The translations under genes and the position numbers were made by a program. From positions 625,505-689,504 of the forward strand of contig SCFE01000011.1 in the NCBI GenBank assembly GCA_004352715.1: a stretch of 64,000 bases of DNA, given 5' to 3'. The notes beneath the pieces are model-generated. The model was not told the origin of the DNA. It saw nothing but the letters and a program-made list of their open reading frames with translations, and did not search any database. Position 1 is the stretch's first letter. Each line of letters begins with the position of its first letter. This DNA comes from Hofstenia miamia (Eukaryota > Xenacoelomorpha > Acoela). Of this stretch, positions 37,601 to 52,600 are shown piece by piece.

Positions 37601-40600
37601 GGATATACAACTTGCATTAAACTGTCTATTGGTAAAATTGAAATTTATGCAAATATTTAATCTACTACATTTAAATGCAATAATTTTAATATTGAATCAT
37701 GAACTGAGTTCTAATGAGAGTAATGATCCATACAATTGCTAAAATTAGGCAAATAATATCAAAGAACACATTCAAAATTGGCCCTTTTTGGACAAATATT
37801 ATTGGCAATGTACATCTAACTTCACGTTACAGACGTTTTTTTGCTTAACTTTTAGCATTACATAAATAAATGGATAATGCAACAATTTATTTTTTCCAAA
37901 AAATACATTTCAAGGTCTATGCACTTTTTTGAGTGCACATTTATAACTATTTACATAATTTTTTAAAATAAAAAAATTTATAGCCTTCAATAAATAACGA
38001 CTTTGTAGTAAAATTTGATCTCTTATATTTAAAGTTGGACCCCTAAACAAATCTTTTTAAACTATTGTTTATAAAAGTTTAAATATGTCATAGTTAGATA
38101 GGTCTTAGTCTAAGAAAAATGTTGATGTATCATGGCGCGACCTTACACTTACCTTGAATTATTTTGACCAAAAATGATTCAAAAAATAGCAAAATTCAAA
38201 AATGAAATCAGCAAAATTTGTATATATAGCTCAAAAATTCTTTTTGCAAAACTATGATTGGTTATATATTTATAGTCATTTTGAAAACTGCAATTTTTTT
38301 GCAAAATTTCTCAATTTCTTGTGACAGTGATCTTCACTGTGACATTAGATATAATTATTTTGCTCAGATCCTAGTTCAGGACCTAGGTAATACATCTGGG
38401 AGCAAAACTTTAAAAATTCATCCTGATCCAAAGAAAATCTTTTGATTAATAATTTATTGAAACATTCAAAATTAAAAAAATATTTTTAGAAAATCGAATT
38501 TTTACAAAAACATTTCGACTACTACAAAATCTTCCAGGTTGATTTTTCTGGTATTAAAAGATGTCTCTATGTATGCTATTCAAATGCGTCGTTTAATTGT
38601 ATGTATTTGAGAGGTAATGAGCAAAAAAAACAAAGGGTAACTTGGTTTCTATGTCCCTGTTGCTAGGCGAAATTTTCTTTCTTTGACTTACAAAACTCAC
38701 ATTTTTAGTAAAAATATGGTTCGGTTAAACTCCATTAGTATAAGAAAGTCAAAAATACATTTATGACCAAAATTGAATTTAAATCTTGATTGAAGGGAGA
38801 GGGTCTGCATTAACACTTCGATGGTGGACCTTGACGAGATTATGCTCCAATAAATTTCAAAACAAAAAAAATTAATTACTAATATGCAAAATTGTGTAAA
38901 AACGTACTGGTTCGTAGGCCGCGCTAACGGTACAACTTTTGCTGCTCGAACAATTAAGATAAGAAATTCAATTGGAGCAATTCAAAATATTTTAAAGACT
39001 TCAATACCACATTGATAGCTATACTTTCATTGTCAAGAAAAGTTGTATAGTTTTGTAAGCATTTATTTATAAATATACATTATTTCCTGATGCAAAGGCT
39101 ACTATTTTAGTATTCATTATTTTACGCTAATTTGAAAGTGACAATTCTAAAACACTATGTGATTCGACTTATAATAACATTCTTACTAAAATTCCTCATA
39201 ATATTTGATAAATTTAAAAGTTCTTTGACATATTTTTAGAATGAATTCTATAAAATGTCTATGGTTGCCTGCAATGATCTTGGTGGCATTGCTCACTGGT
39301 GAAACGTATTTTGCTGCATTCACAACTGCATGATGTATAACCGACTAACAGAAAGATGTAGATCACCCATTCTTTCTAAATGCCGTAGTTGTAACAAATG
39401 TTAGTCATAAAAACTGCTGAATAAAATCATAGNNNNNNNNNNNNNNNNNNTTTTGCTGCATTCACAACTGCATGATGTATAACCGACTAACAGAAAGATG
39501 TAGATCACCCATTCTTTCTAAATGCCGTAGTTGTAACAAATGTTAGTCATAAAAACTGCTGAATAAAATCATAGAGCGCGGATTCAAGCCTTTGTTCTTT
39601 CCTTACAGCCACATATAGAATCTTTAATTAGCTTTTGTCTAGAACCTGTGGACAGGCCGGAAACGTTACTACAATGATTGTAGTACAATCGAATAAGAAC
39701 AGACATACTTTATATGAAGTCCGTGACTATAATTATTATGGTAAAATAATGGGGTTGGAATTTGGAAACTATTTTGCGGTCAGTATGGCAACTAGAAATT
39801 TCTTTATAAAATATATGTATGGTTTAAATTCGAACAAGTGAATTGAACATCTAATTAAATTGATGGCATTCTTCAAATACACACTCTAATCATCGGCCAA
39901 GAAAAGTAGTTGCTTAGAATAGGTGCATAATTAAACCGAAAGATAACTGAAATTTCGGCCAGGAGGGGCATGTATAAACCAATCATTAATTCGTGTTCCA
40001 CGTATGAATTCAACAAAATTTGTATAAATAAACTTGAATTATGCATCGGAGTTGTAACTAATGGGCTTGGGACGATAAAATAGCAATGAAACGGGGCCGG
40101 GCCTAAAATTTTTCAAAATTGTATTAATATATAACCCTTCTCTTATTTTATATTTGACAACATTATATCCACATTCACATTCAAATATATATTTAATTTT
40201 ATTACTTACAATAAATTTGCTTGTGATGCCCTTGAGTATATGATTGAATGTAGGGAATATAAAAGACTATTAACCTTAAACTGTCTAAAGTTTTTTGAAA
40301 CTTTTTTATGATTGTCTAAAAAATTTCTAAACGCTTAAATTAATGAAAATTATGTTGCAAGTGAGAGAGCGATAAGCAATCAAATTTGAAAAACTTGATT
40401 ATGGTTATATATTACCCTTATCTTACTTTGATATTTGACAACATTATATCCACATTCATATTCATATATTTAATTTCACTACTTACAATAAATTTTGCTT
40501 ATGAGATGCCCTTAGGTATATGATTTAATGTAGGGCAACAGCAATAATTTTTAATAGAAATTTTCAACATTGCATTAAAGCACGTTCCCTAATAGACCTG

Positions 40601-43600
40601 TCCATGTCTTACGACTTTGAAATTTGCTATTAGGCTTAGAGAAAATTCTTTGTAAATGTGGAAAAACGACTTTTTCATTAAATAGATGATAAGCAGTGTA
40701 AAGATAACCTCATTTGCCCAAATTGCAATAAACACGAGCACAGATACACACTAATATGTTTTACTTGTATGTGCAGGTAAATACAAAACTGCCTCATTTT
40801 TAATCTAAATCTTAGGGTGTTGTAGAATAAAATACATTTTTATTGGAAATACAAATACCTATAAAGAGGTGCTTCTTCCAAAATGTTCCTGTGAGGGATT
40901 GCTTTTATCTCTACAGTAGAAAACTCTGATAACTGAGCAAATGCTGTGTGAAAAAAGACTATTTAGATCAAAATATTTAATAAAATAAAAACTAAATTAG
41001 TGAAAATTTAGCCTTTAAAAACTCAAATTTGAATTGTAAGCATTCAATGTTATTTTGTTGATGTGCACTTGATACATAAAAATGACGTTTGGACCAACCC
41101 AATTTAAAACCTGCAAGGGGCACACTGGTCCGCTTCAACCGTTACATGTTATGTACTGTGTCACTGCAAGGCAGAAGTTCACGGATCACTTTTTTGTCTA
41201 TGTGGACGGGTCAAACATCAGCCAAATCGGGCAGGGTCGGTTGGTGGGTCATAACATTTGACTTGCTTCAAATTCTGCCTTAACGATATGTATTATTTTA
41301 TAAGATAGGTAAGACGTAAGATACATAATATAAAACATAATATCAGGTTGGTGCAAAAGAAATGTCCGATTTTTATAACCGATATTTAAAATTAGATTTG
41401 TCAAATTATTTACATTTCAATAGAAATGTAACATATTTCTTTTATTAAATAAAATTATATTCTTTAAAATAACTTTGTTACTTTCATACCTTAAATTAAT
41501 TTTAGCATCTATGTTTTTCTCAAAAAAAGATCATTTAAGGAATGTTCTTCTATACGAGTTTCATAAAGATGTCAATGCAAGTGAGGAGGCAAGATCTTTT
41601 GAGAAGACTTATGGGGATTTCATAGTAAATAAAAGAAATTGCAGGAAATGGTTTTCCATTTTCGAGGTGGTGATTTTACATTAAAATATTAGTCAAAGGA
41701 AGGTCACTTGATTCCATTCGGTTGAATGATTCTGAGAATCATACTGTTACTACGAGGGAAATTGCAAGACAGTTAGAAGGTGAATGCAAGGTGGAATGAA
41801 GTCATTGAAAACAAAGAGTAAATCCTTACATTGTCATTGTTTTATTCGTTTTAGCTAAAATCTTCAAATCGGACTTTACTTTTGCACCAACCTAATACTT
41901 TAGGATGTCGACAACATTATTAAAACGCATACTGGTTATTTTCGGATCTTTTGACAAAAGTTGCTCCAAAAAAACAGCCGTGGCTCTTGTCTTAGTGATC
42001 AACAACGTAAATAGATGTTTGCTCATTGATTGGTAAGCGTTCAGTTTGTTCAAAATGAGACCAACAATTGTATCATAAGTTGATGAAGAGTCTTTTATTT
42101 TTTTATAGTGTTCGGCAGCATACTAGGATAAAGGAGGAAAATGAAAAAGTTAAAATGTATCACTCATTGTAGTCACTAATAATTGTATAAACATTACATA
42201 ACACACCGTAAAAGTCAAAATTAGCCAATGACTTAGAGCAACTTTTTTGAAAGTAGAGTAATGAAGCCATCTTCGAATTTCAAGATAATGAAAAAGAGAA
42301 AGAATCAATTTACAATTTACGGGAAATAACAAAAAATTGGTTTAATTCTTTAAGGCCCATAAGGAGACTGAAGCTGCTTTAGTTGTAAAATCAAAGGGGG
42401 AAACCTCTGTCCCCCTCAATCACCGCCCCTGCAAGGAAGAATGACGCCACGCATCCACCCTCGATTCAGTCGTTTGTGGGGGCTCAGGCCCTTTGGACCC
42501 ACTCTTTAATCCGGCACTGATGACTAAGTAAACTTTACTTCGGCTTCTGCAACCAGTCAATGGTGCCGAACTTCTATGAAATTTTACGCATTTTATCAAA
42601 TTGAAAAAGTTCGCAAACTTTTACGAACTTTATTTTTTTCAACAAACTCCTTAATAAAATAAATTGTCATTATCAGATTGTTCAATTTATTGCAAAAAAT
42701 TAGTTAAACAGTGTCTATAAAAAGTTCAACGAGATTTTATTATCTTTTTGTGTAAAAGTGTATATGAAATAACATCAATATATCATACATATTTTTCCAC
42801 TGCATTCGAGATCGTGAAATGTTCGATGAAGAATAAATTGATCTATGATCTCAAAGAAATGAGAAAACTGTTGCATTTATTTACTGAATTAATGGAAAAT
42901 TTAACACGAAACTGCACAGTGTTGCCAAACGTCAACAATTAGAAAAATGGTTAACGTCAATCTAAATAAAATTGTTTCTTTTATTCGTTCAAATATCCCA
43001 ATTATCCAAATACAATCAATCGGAAATATATATAAATGTATATGCATACACTTTTACAAATATTATATTTCCAACAATTTGCTTCAATTTTTTCTGTAAA
43101 ATACATGTATATATATATATAGATATATATATATAATATAATCGAAACATTCAATGTCTTTTCTTTTTAGAATGTATTCATCAAGTAGACTTTCAAAAAA
43201 TATATATATATGACTATATGAAAAACTTTTTTCCATTCAAAACACTGATTAGCTAAATGCATATGAAAACAAATTTCTTTGAGTAAATAAAAATTGTTTC
43301 TAGGAATCAAATTGCTTCGTAATGCAGATTTCAGGGTCAAATTATAAAACTAAGCTTCAGTTATTTCTACGCAGCTTAGAGTTTCGAATCGTCCATTGCC
43401 ATCAAATATTTAGTTTTAAATAGCGACTATATAGTGTATATAACAAGCATTGAGACTAAATCAATACCATTTTAGAACATTCCACCAAGGGTTTATTTAG
43501 TAATTCAGTCACTCCAGGTGGCCAAAATTAGTGTTTAAAAAAGAATCTGGAGAACTCAAAAAATCATACCTCTACATCCTTATAATTATCAAAAATCGAG

Positions 43601-46600
43601 AAATTGCACTTGCGCCCGATGACTTCGTCAAGACATTCTTTGCAATCGAGCGGTTTAAAAATAGTTAATAGGTTTACAAGTTCTGAAAGTTTCGTCATAA
43701 ATGTCAAGAATTTCGAGATTTCTTTATCTTCAGATGCTTGATTTTTCAATAAGAGCATCATGCACTCCCAATTATCATCACGTTCACTAAACATAGAATT
43801 AACATAGAAATTAAAATACTTCTTGTTATTAATATAATTTGAGTGAAAATTGCATCTTTCAATTTTATTATTAACGTCTCTCAGCTCACGTAACTATGCA
43901 ACATTTGATGTCACTTATTATTCTTGGTTAATGCGCTGCAAAATTTTGAACTGAAGGTATCCAGTCTTAGCTTCACTACTTCAGATATAGAATAAACCAC
44001 AACCCTTTACAAACAATGAATTCGAAGTAATAAAATATGTATTGTACACTATTAAATGTTGTTTCTAACAAAGTTGTAAATTGATAAAAAAACAAAAATA
44101 CAGATTAACAAAATGAATTTAAAAAATCATGTTTAATTTTTTGTTCTTCAGGAATAACTACCAATTTAAAAGATAAGTGATTCAAAACTTACAAGATAAA
44201 TACATACCACTGTTTAAGAATTTGCTCTAGGGTCTTTTCTATATTAGAATATTCACTCATGCCTTTAACAAAGAAACTTTGAAAGGCATTCTTTAAATTA
44301 TCAATGACTTCCCTAACATCTTCATCCAGTTTCACTACGATAAATTCCACTTTGGGTTGGACAGAAGTCAAACTATCATTTTCTTCAGTGACTGAAACTA
44401 ATTTTGCATTATCAAATTTTTTCAGTCGCTCTTCCAGCGAAGATAATGCGTCCCCAATAAAATATTTATCAGTAGGCGAAGCAGTTAAGCCTAAATAATT
44501 CACACAAAAATTAAACTATCATAAAAGGCTTGCCGTTATGCATTGTGTTGAGTCGGGGTTTAAATTCTGTTGTATACACATTGATAAATATAGCATTTCA
44601 AATTTATTTTCTGTAATCTATATATGAATTATATATATATATATATATATATATAATTCATTGCTTGGATTAATTGTTTTTTAATAATGACTATGCTTTT
44701 GCGTGATCAATCTAAGCTGTGTTCTACATGCTATAACTCTATACATGTTAATGACATTGTAATTTTATGCAATAGTTGTTGTAACAAAATGCACTCTTTT
44801 ACTAAATATAATTTGGTTGCACTATGTGAGGTTATGGACAATGTTATTCTCTTCTGCAATTCATGCGTTAATAATGGGATAAATTGGGCTAAAGTGGAAT
44901 CCAGAAATGATTGTTGAAAACCTATTGCTGAAATGGATAAGCAACTTCAATCTCTGGGCAACCGTTGTTCCTAGTGCACTTGCTATTTCACCTGAGCAAG
45001 CGTTTGAGAATGTCAATTGCATTTTTAAGCTTGATGGACTACCTGAAATTGGACGATCAGCTGATGCTTTGAATCAAATAGAAAGGCAGAATACAGGTGT
45101 TTTTTNTATATATATATATATAATTCATTGCTTGGATTAATTGTTTTTTAATAATGACTATGCTTTTGCGTGATCAATCTAAGCTGTGTTCTACATGCTA
45201 TAACTCTATACATGTTAATGACATTGTAATTTTATGCAATAGTTGTTGTAACAAAATGCACTCTTTTACTAAATATAATTTGGTTGCACTATGTGAGGTT
45301 ATGGACAATGTTATTCTCTTCTGCAATTCATGCGTTAATAATGGGATAAATTGGGCTAAAGTGGAATCCAGAAATGATTGTTGAAAACCTATTGCTGAAA
45401 TGGATAAGCAACTTCAATCTCTGGGCAACCGTTGTTCCTAGTGCACTTGCTATTTCACCTGAGCAAGCGTTTGAGAATGTCAATTGCATTTTTAAGCTTG
45501 ATGGACTACCTGAAATTGGACGATCAGCTGATGCTTTGAATCAAATAGAAAGGCAGAATACAGGTGTTTTTTGACAATGATTTTGGTTCAATAGCTAAGA
45601 TCAAACGTCTGGGAAAGTTTGAGTCAACCAGAGATCGATCTCAATCGGTCCTTGTTACTATGGCATCTGTATGGGATGTTAGAAAATTACATTCACAGGC
45701 TTCTAAATTAAAATCCTTTGGTCGGAAAATATACATTAATAAATTTCTCTCTAAAGAAAATAGGATTACTGAAAAGGCGGTGTGGAAACAGCGGCATGAC
45801 CTTATCCAGCTTGGTACACCTAACATGACTTAAAGATTCGTGGCTTGAAGTTGTTCAACAAAGGTGTTGCAGAGGCTCCATCTGGTAATTGACTATCCTC
45901 GAGTAACTTATTACTATGGAGCTGCCCATCAGTTCGTCGAAAACTCACCTTTCTCATCTCTGTCATAGGTGAACGTAAAATTCATATATGTGCGATTACA
46001 GAATCTTGGCTTTGAGGTGATGAGCGTGATGACAGTGTTTTTGATGAAATTAGACATTATTTGGCTAATTTTGATATTATATCTGTTCCTCAAGGCTCAC
46101 GTGGAGGAGGTGTTCGCTGTTACTCACAGAAAAGCCTTCAATACTAAAGCTCTTACGCTTGGTGTTACTTTTTACTCTTTTGAACATGTTGATGTTACAA
46201 TATCTTACAGTTGTACTCGCTTTCTTCTTATTGTTCTTTATCACCCTCCACATTCAGATTCCTCAATTTTTTATGACAGTTTGGCTCTTTTTTCGACAAT
46301 ATCTTGATTTAATTCGCCCATTGGGTTTGATCAATTTGTCAGTTGGTCCAACTCACTCTGCTGGTCATACGCTGGACCATCTTCTAATATTCTCTGGTTG
46401 CTCTTTGGTCAACTACGTAAACGTTTTGCGTGGTTTCCATGATTCTGGTACTACCACGGTTTTGGTTAATGTAGCCCTTTAATTGAGCATTTTGCTTCTG
46501 TTACTGTCAATGTGAGTTTCAGAAATTTCTTTCCATTGACAATACTATTCTTGTGCGTGATGTATCTGACTATTGATGATTTGGTTAACTAATTTAGTGA

Positions 46601-49600
46601 ATACATCGACAACAACGTTAAGTCTATTTCTGATGCTATTGTGAGTGGATTACGCTGTTCACAGCCCCATTCTTTCCTGTAGATTTAATGACTTTGCCTT
46701 AGTCAGTGAAGATGATCTTTGCGCTTTAGTTGAGTAGTTGATCGTCTGGCTTACTTTTCTTACTAAGCGCTGGATTGATATTCTATTGCCAGTGATTTGT
46801 TTACTTATTAATGTCCTGTTACCTGCTTATATCTTTCTCTAAATGTTTGGTCTAAAAGTTTTTTCTCTGTAAGCAATTATTTACGTACCTTATTATGCAA
46901 AGTGCATACCATCCTCTTCACAGTTGTAAAATGAAACCACTATATTTTGTTATTAAAGGCAATTTGATGTCACAAAAATCGCAAGCATTTCGTATCATTG
47001 TCAATTTTATCTTACGAATCCATGTAATATGACCCTGTTGTGTGAAAAAACTTACACAATGGCAAGTCTGGAAATCGGTCGAAAGCTATGACCCAAAACC
47101 CGGTCAGTAACCCAACATTAATCAATTTGTGACCCATGACCTGTTTTCATTTCTGTTATACATTATAAGTAGGGCGACCGAAAATCGACATTTTGTTATT
47201 CTTTATAGCATTAGAAAAACTTCTTTAAGTTAACATGACTTTCTCTAGCATGGAAAATGATCTCTCAACGGTCACTGAAATTACTTGACAAGACAACAAC
47301 TCCTGGTACATTGTAGGTGATATATCGTTTTTTTTAAGTCCCAAATTTCATTGATCTGGTTCTTATTGACACATTTCTCAAAATATGCCAGCATAACACC
47401 GGGAACAGATTTCAAGTCCATTTGTGTGAAACCCATTTGATCGTCTCGGATAGTGTAATTTTGACATTCAACACGTTCGAGTACACCAAAAGACAGCAAT
47501 AGGAGTGCTTTACTAAGAATCCCAGTGCAACTAAAATCACACAAAATTTCTTGAACTTTTGGAAGATGTTATGCGAAAATATTAACACCAAATTCGTTCT
47601 TTTAATTATTTGATACGAAAATTGAATTATCTTGATATTTAAGATCAAATTTGACAATTAGAATTGTAATTGAGTTGTAACAGCTTGGTCGCCCTAATTA
47701 TAAGGGTTGAACATAAAACTTAGTCCCGGGCTATTATAAATTGACGTTTTATAAATTGTTCAATATAATAGGAATTATATAGCCATTATACAAAAAAGTT
47801 TAATGTTAGTATTATTGACAACTTCTGATGTTAAATATTGATTTTTATAAATTAGAATATGAATTTTCAAAATGTTAATAACAAATATTTGAATGACATT
47901 AAAATTTATCAAAAAGACTCAAAAATCATATACCGTAGCCATATTGCGGAAAGAAATTAGAAAAATTACCTAGTAATTTAGGCTTTTTCTCTTCTTCACA
48001 ACAATTATGATAATCTTCAATAAGTTTAAAAAACGGATGATTTTTTTCGCAGTGGTGAACCTCATCAAAAATGATCAAACTTGCATCATGCCATTGTACA
48101 TTCTTAAGGTTCAACAGATTTCCAAGTGCATCTAAAAATATAATATTACATTAAAATAGAATCTCTGCTGTATTTTACCCTAAACAAAAGTCAAATATAT
48201 AACCTCAACAAATAAATATAATTTTCCATTATATCAATAAGTTTTTATTAATAGAAAAAATACAAACGGCTTCTTCAATTTCCCAATTTGCCAAAATTTT
48301 TGCACTACATAGAACTCACTTTTCTCTAACAGATCGTTATATGAGAAATAGCTTGGAGGACTTTCGCAATTGCGGGAATTTTCTGTGGTAATTTAGCCTA
48401 GGAAAATCTTTCAAACATTCTAAATAAATTAACAATTTCGCCCGTGACTGCTTGTTGCTTTGTTCACTTATCTCATGTTGGAAAAATTCAGATAGAGCTG
48501 TTGCAAAACTGTATCTTGGTGCCTTTGGGATACATTTAGGTGTTTTCTGAGAACGATTTCTGATAAATAGACCAAAAGTGTGTGATGAAAGAATTCTACA
48601 TTAAAAAAGTTATTGACAAAAGTTTGAAAGTTTGAATACTAGGTGATTACTAAGTGGTGTGTGAGTTAGTAGAGAACCATCTGCTAATACAAGTGTGGAA
48701 GAAACGTGTAAAATTCTCCAGACATCCATTACATGATCACATATGTAAAAATTCATCATAGGCTGTTTTGAACTGGTACTGTTAGATAGGTGGTGGAGCA
48801 AAAATCAGCGCACCAACTATGCATATACTTCAGACGACAGAACTTCAGATCTAACCAGCTTCGTGCATGACACCATCCACTATATTTGTTGAAAAAAAAT
48901 CGCTTGAATTGACAGCAGTAAATTTGTTTCAATATATTTATATCTTTATTTGCTGCAATCATGAAATTTAAAAAAAACTGGTATTGACATTAATTTGAAT
49001 AGCCATGAAAACTTTAAGGCATTCAAATTTCCAGTAAAATACGGATGATAAGACTAACGTAGCACTTGATAAATTATGATAAATACCTGCAGTGAACAGC
49101 AACACATTACATTCAGATATTTTGTATGTATCCGTCGGCATTTTTAAGAATTTATCACCGGCTATGACAGCAATCTAAAAATTCCAGATTGTACGCAATA
49201 TCTTAAAAATCTTAACTGAGATTACGCAACACATGTAACAGCTAAAATAAGCATCAGTTAAAAACAATTTTACAAAAATAATGACGGAAAGTCCACTTAT
49301 CAGAAAAAATGAATAAAAATATAATGATAGTTTGATAGCGTGTGAACAACAAAGATAATATGCCAATAAGGGTAAAGTTTATGTGCTGTTTGTTGTAACA
49401 GATTGCAGCTGTTAACAGCAGTTCTATTTGGAGCCTTCCTGATACTGTCTGGTTCTTTATGCTAAAAATGGCTTAATCCAAATTTCTCTTTCTTGGTGGT
49501 ACAACTTTTGAATATCATTGACAGACACCAGAAAGAGATGCCGCAACTGTAGCCATTACAGATGCGCAATTTTTTTCATAACTGAAACAAAAATAAATTA

Positions 49601-52600
49601 TTCAATTTTTTAATAAAATTAATGAATTTTAGGCAAATTGATGCACAAGCAATTTCAATAAAGCAATTTTTTTTATACTAACCAAGCATGATCCCATATA
49701 TAGATATCTTCAATAATTGTAACATTAACAAAATTACCTTGTAATCGTTTCCCAATTGCTTCCGTAAGTATTCGAATTGCTGAAATAGAAGAAGAAATCG
49801 ATCGGTAATAAAATATACGTATTTGCTACTGTTCAATTTAAGCATTTTCTTAATGACCATTGCGGAAACTAACGTTTTTCCACAGCCTAAATAAAGCCAA
49901 GTTATAACATTAGCAAAGCATACTGCCGTAAAAAAATGGTTTTGTTAATTTTTCCCAATGTCGGTGAAATATATGACTTCAAATTCGTAAATGCATTACC
50001 GAAGCAGTAGAGTGTTAGCTACCTTAAATCACATGGCGTAAATGTTCTGATGGGATCAGTTGCGAAAAATTTGTACAATGCTGATATTTGAAAATAACTA
50101 CGTAAATTGTTTTAAAAAGGAAGTGACATTGACGACAGACTTGTCAACGAGCCTACATCTTAAAGCTCGGCTCGGCTCGTTGTACTTTTGAGTATTTTCG
50201 GCTAGGCTCGGCTCGCCACATAGAGCCGTTCAATGAGGCTCGTTTTAGCTCGATATTTTTTCAAAAAAATACTGGATTGTCAGAAATTTTTAAATAGCTC
50301 TTCCTAATTATTTAATAAACATTTTAAAATATGATTATAAAAAAGGTATATTGAATAATAAATTAAGAAAAATCTGTTAAAAAATTAAAAAGCAGAACTG
50401 TAAATTGGCTTGGCTCAATAAAGGCTCGCTTTGGGCTCGTTGTATATCAAATGCTCTGCTCAAGCTCGGCTCGGCTCGGCTCGTTAGAAGCTCGGCTCGT
50501 TGACAAGTCTGATTGACGACGACCCCANNNNNNNNNNNNNNNNNNNNNNNNNNNNNNNNNNNNNNNNNNNNNNNNNNNNNNNNNNNNNNNNNNNNNNNNN
50601 NNNNNNNNNNNNCGGCTCGTTAGAAGCTCAGCTCGTTGACAAGTCTGATTGACGACGACCCCAGCTTAAGTGAGCCTGAGAATCTACTTGGTCAAATGTT
50701 GAAGGGTATCAGTAAGGCTACTAAAAGTATCATGAATAGTGGTATTAGCAAATCTGAACTCCGAATTCGAAATCTCCAACTATATAATAATGGCAGCAAG
50801 GTAGCGGTTGATTCCGATTGACTACTTCCTAACTGCTTGAATGGTGGTGTAAATTACCAATTTGTCGAAGCCTTCTTAGTTTGAATCGACGGCTTACCGT
50901 ATATTCCGGCCACTAGGTCGACTCGGCCATTAAGTCGACCCCCTTTCAGAGGCCAAAATATAGTGAATTTAAGGTTGCTTCGTCCTATAAGTCGACCCCC
51001 ATGTCAGCAATTATCACATATGTCCGAAGCCTAATTTTTAGGTAAAATCCAACAAATATNNNNNNNNNNNNNNNNNNNNNNNNNNNNNNNNNNNNNNNNN
51101 NNNNNNNNNNNNNNNNNNNNNNNNNNNNNNNNNNNNNNNNNNNNNNNNNNNNNNNNNNNNNNNNNNNNNNNNNNNNNNNNNNNNNNNNNNNNNNNNNNNN
51201 NNNNNNNNNNNNNNNNNNNNNNNNNNNNNNNNNNNNNNNNNNNNNNNNNNNNNNNNCCGCCTGTTTATCAGCAGAGTGATGTCCCGATTAATATTATCCC
51301 CCTCACCGACACTCGTTAAAAATGTTATTACAGATCTACAGTCATGAATATCATATTAAAAACGAAGTTTACATTAAAAAACAATTAAATTAAATATTTT
51401 ATTCATAGAAAATAATTTTATTTCGTTTCGCCTTGAAGTTTGTGTTTTAGTAGCTTTCGGGTTTTTCCACCATCACGTCATGCATTTCCTTGTTCAACCT
51501 GAAAAATCAAGCTTGAGAATATTGCCTCGGCCATTAAGTCGACCCCCAAAATTTTATGGTATAATCTGAGCCTAGAAAGTCGACTTAATGGCCGGAATAT
51601 ACGGTAGCCTATCTTCTTATATTTCTTTATTTCAATGTGGCATTGCCTGTGTTACTGAAACTTGGTTTGACTCTAATATAGCAACAGACATCTTTCCCTC
51701 ATCTACTCTAACACCGGTATTTCGTAGTGATCGTTGTTTACTACGAAGTCATGGTGATTGTCTAATCCTTTGCGATAACTGTCTTTGCTGTACTGAAATT
51801 AGATCCGAGAATGCTAGTGATTTTGCATGCGGTGCCATAGTTGATTTAAATATTTACGCAATCCTCTTTCTACCAGCAATTACCGACCTACAACTACTGA
51901 TGTTCTTGATTTTTTTCAAGCATTCTCTAGCCACGTTTAATTTATTTTGTTCAAGAAATTCCGTGTTATCTGATAATTCTTGGATTATTTTATGTGGAGA
52001 TTTCAACTTTCCAGATGCTGACTGGGAGTCTTTTTATTCTCCTCATAAATTTGATAATGCAATTATGGAATTTATTTCTTCAATGTTGCTGGATCAACTA
52101 GTGGATTTCACAATGGTGGTAATACTCTAGATTTGGTTTTCACAGATCCCCCCTGGTCTTGGTTACTGACATTATACCTGCCTCGGAGAGCTTCAGTGAT
52201 CATGCTGCTATTGACTTGAGTATTGAATTTGATAAGTTTGCTGATATTGATGAGGTTTATGCCTGTAATTCAATACAAGACAATCCTTGTTTTGATTTAG
52301 CCAGGCTGACTCGGATGATCTTGGTTTCTGCTTGGATACGTCTCTTTATTCACCTGATAAATATTTGCGCCTCCTCTAAACGTAAATTAAGGAAATTTCC
52401 TTCTGGTAATAATATATCTAAGTACCTTGAAAATAAGAAGGCCCTATACCGGTCAATTAAGAATGACTCTTGTTTTAAATTGTTCAGGCCTTTATCGAAT
52501 TCGAAACTTCCTAGTCCTATGTTTTTGGAAGATAGGGCGTTGACTTCTGACAATGATGTTGCTAACTCTTTCAACATTTATTTTGCTTCTGTTTTTACCG

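Noticed and set aside
40859-40943. Possible 85-nt minus exon ([18 protein letters not shown]) in the helicase intron
   Set aside because: It has good splice sites and can be kept in frame, but the direct join 41933-35057 already gives the family's usual spacing. Left out of the model.
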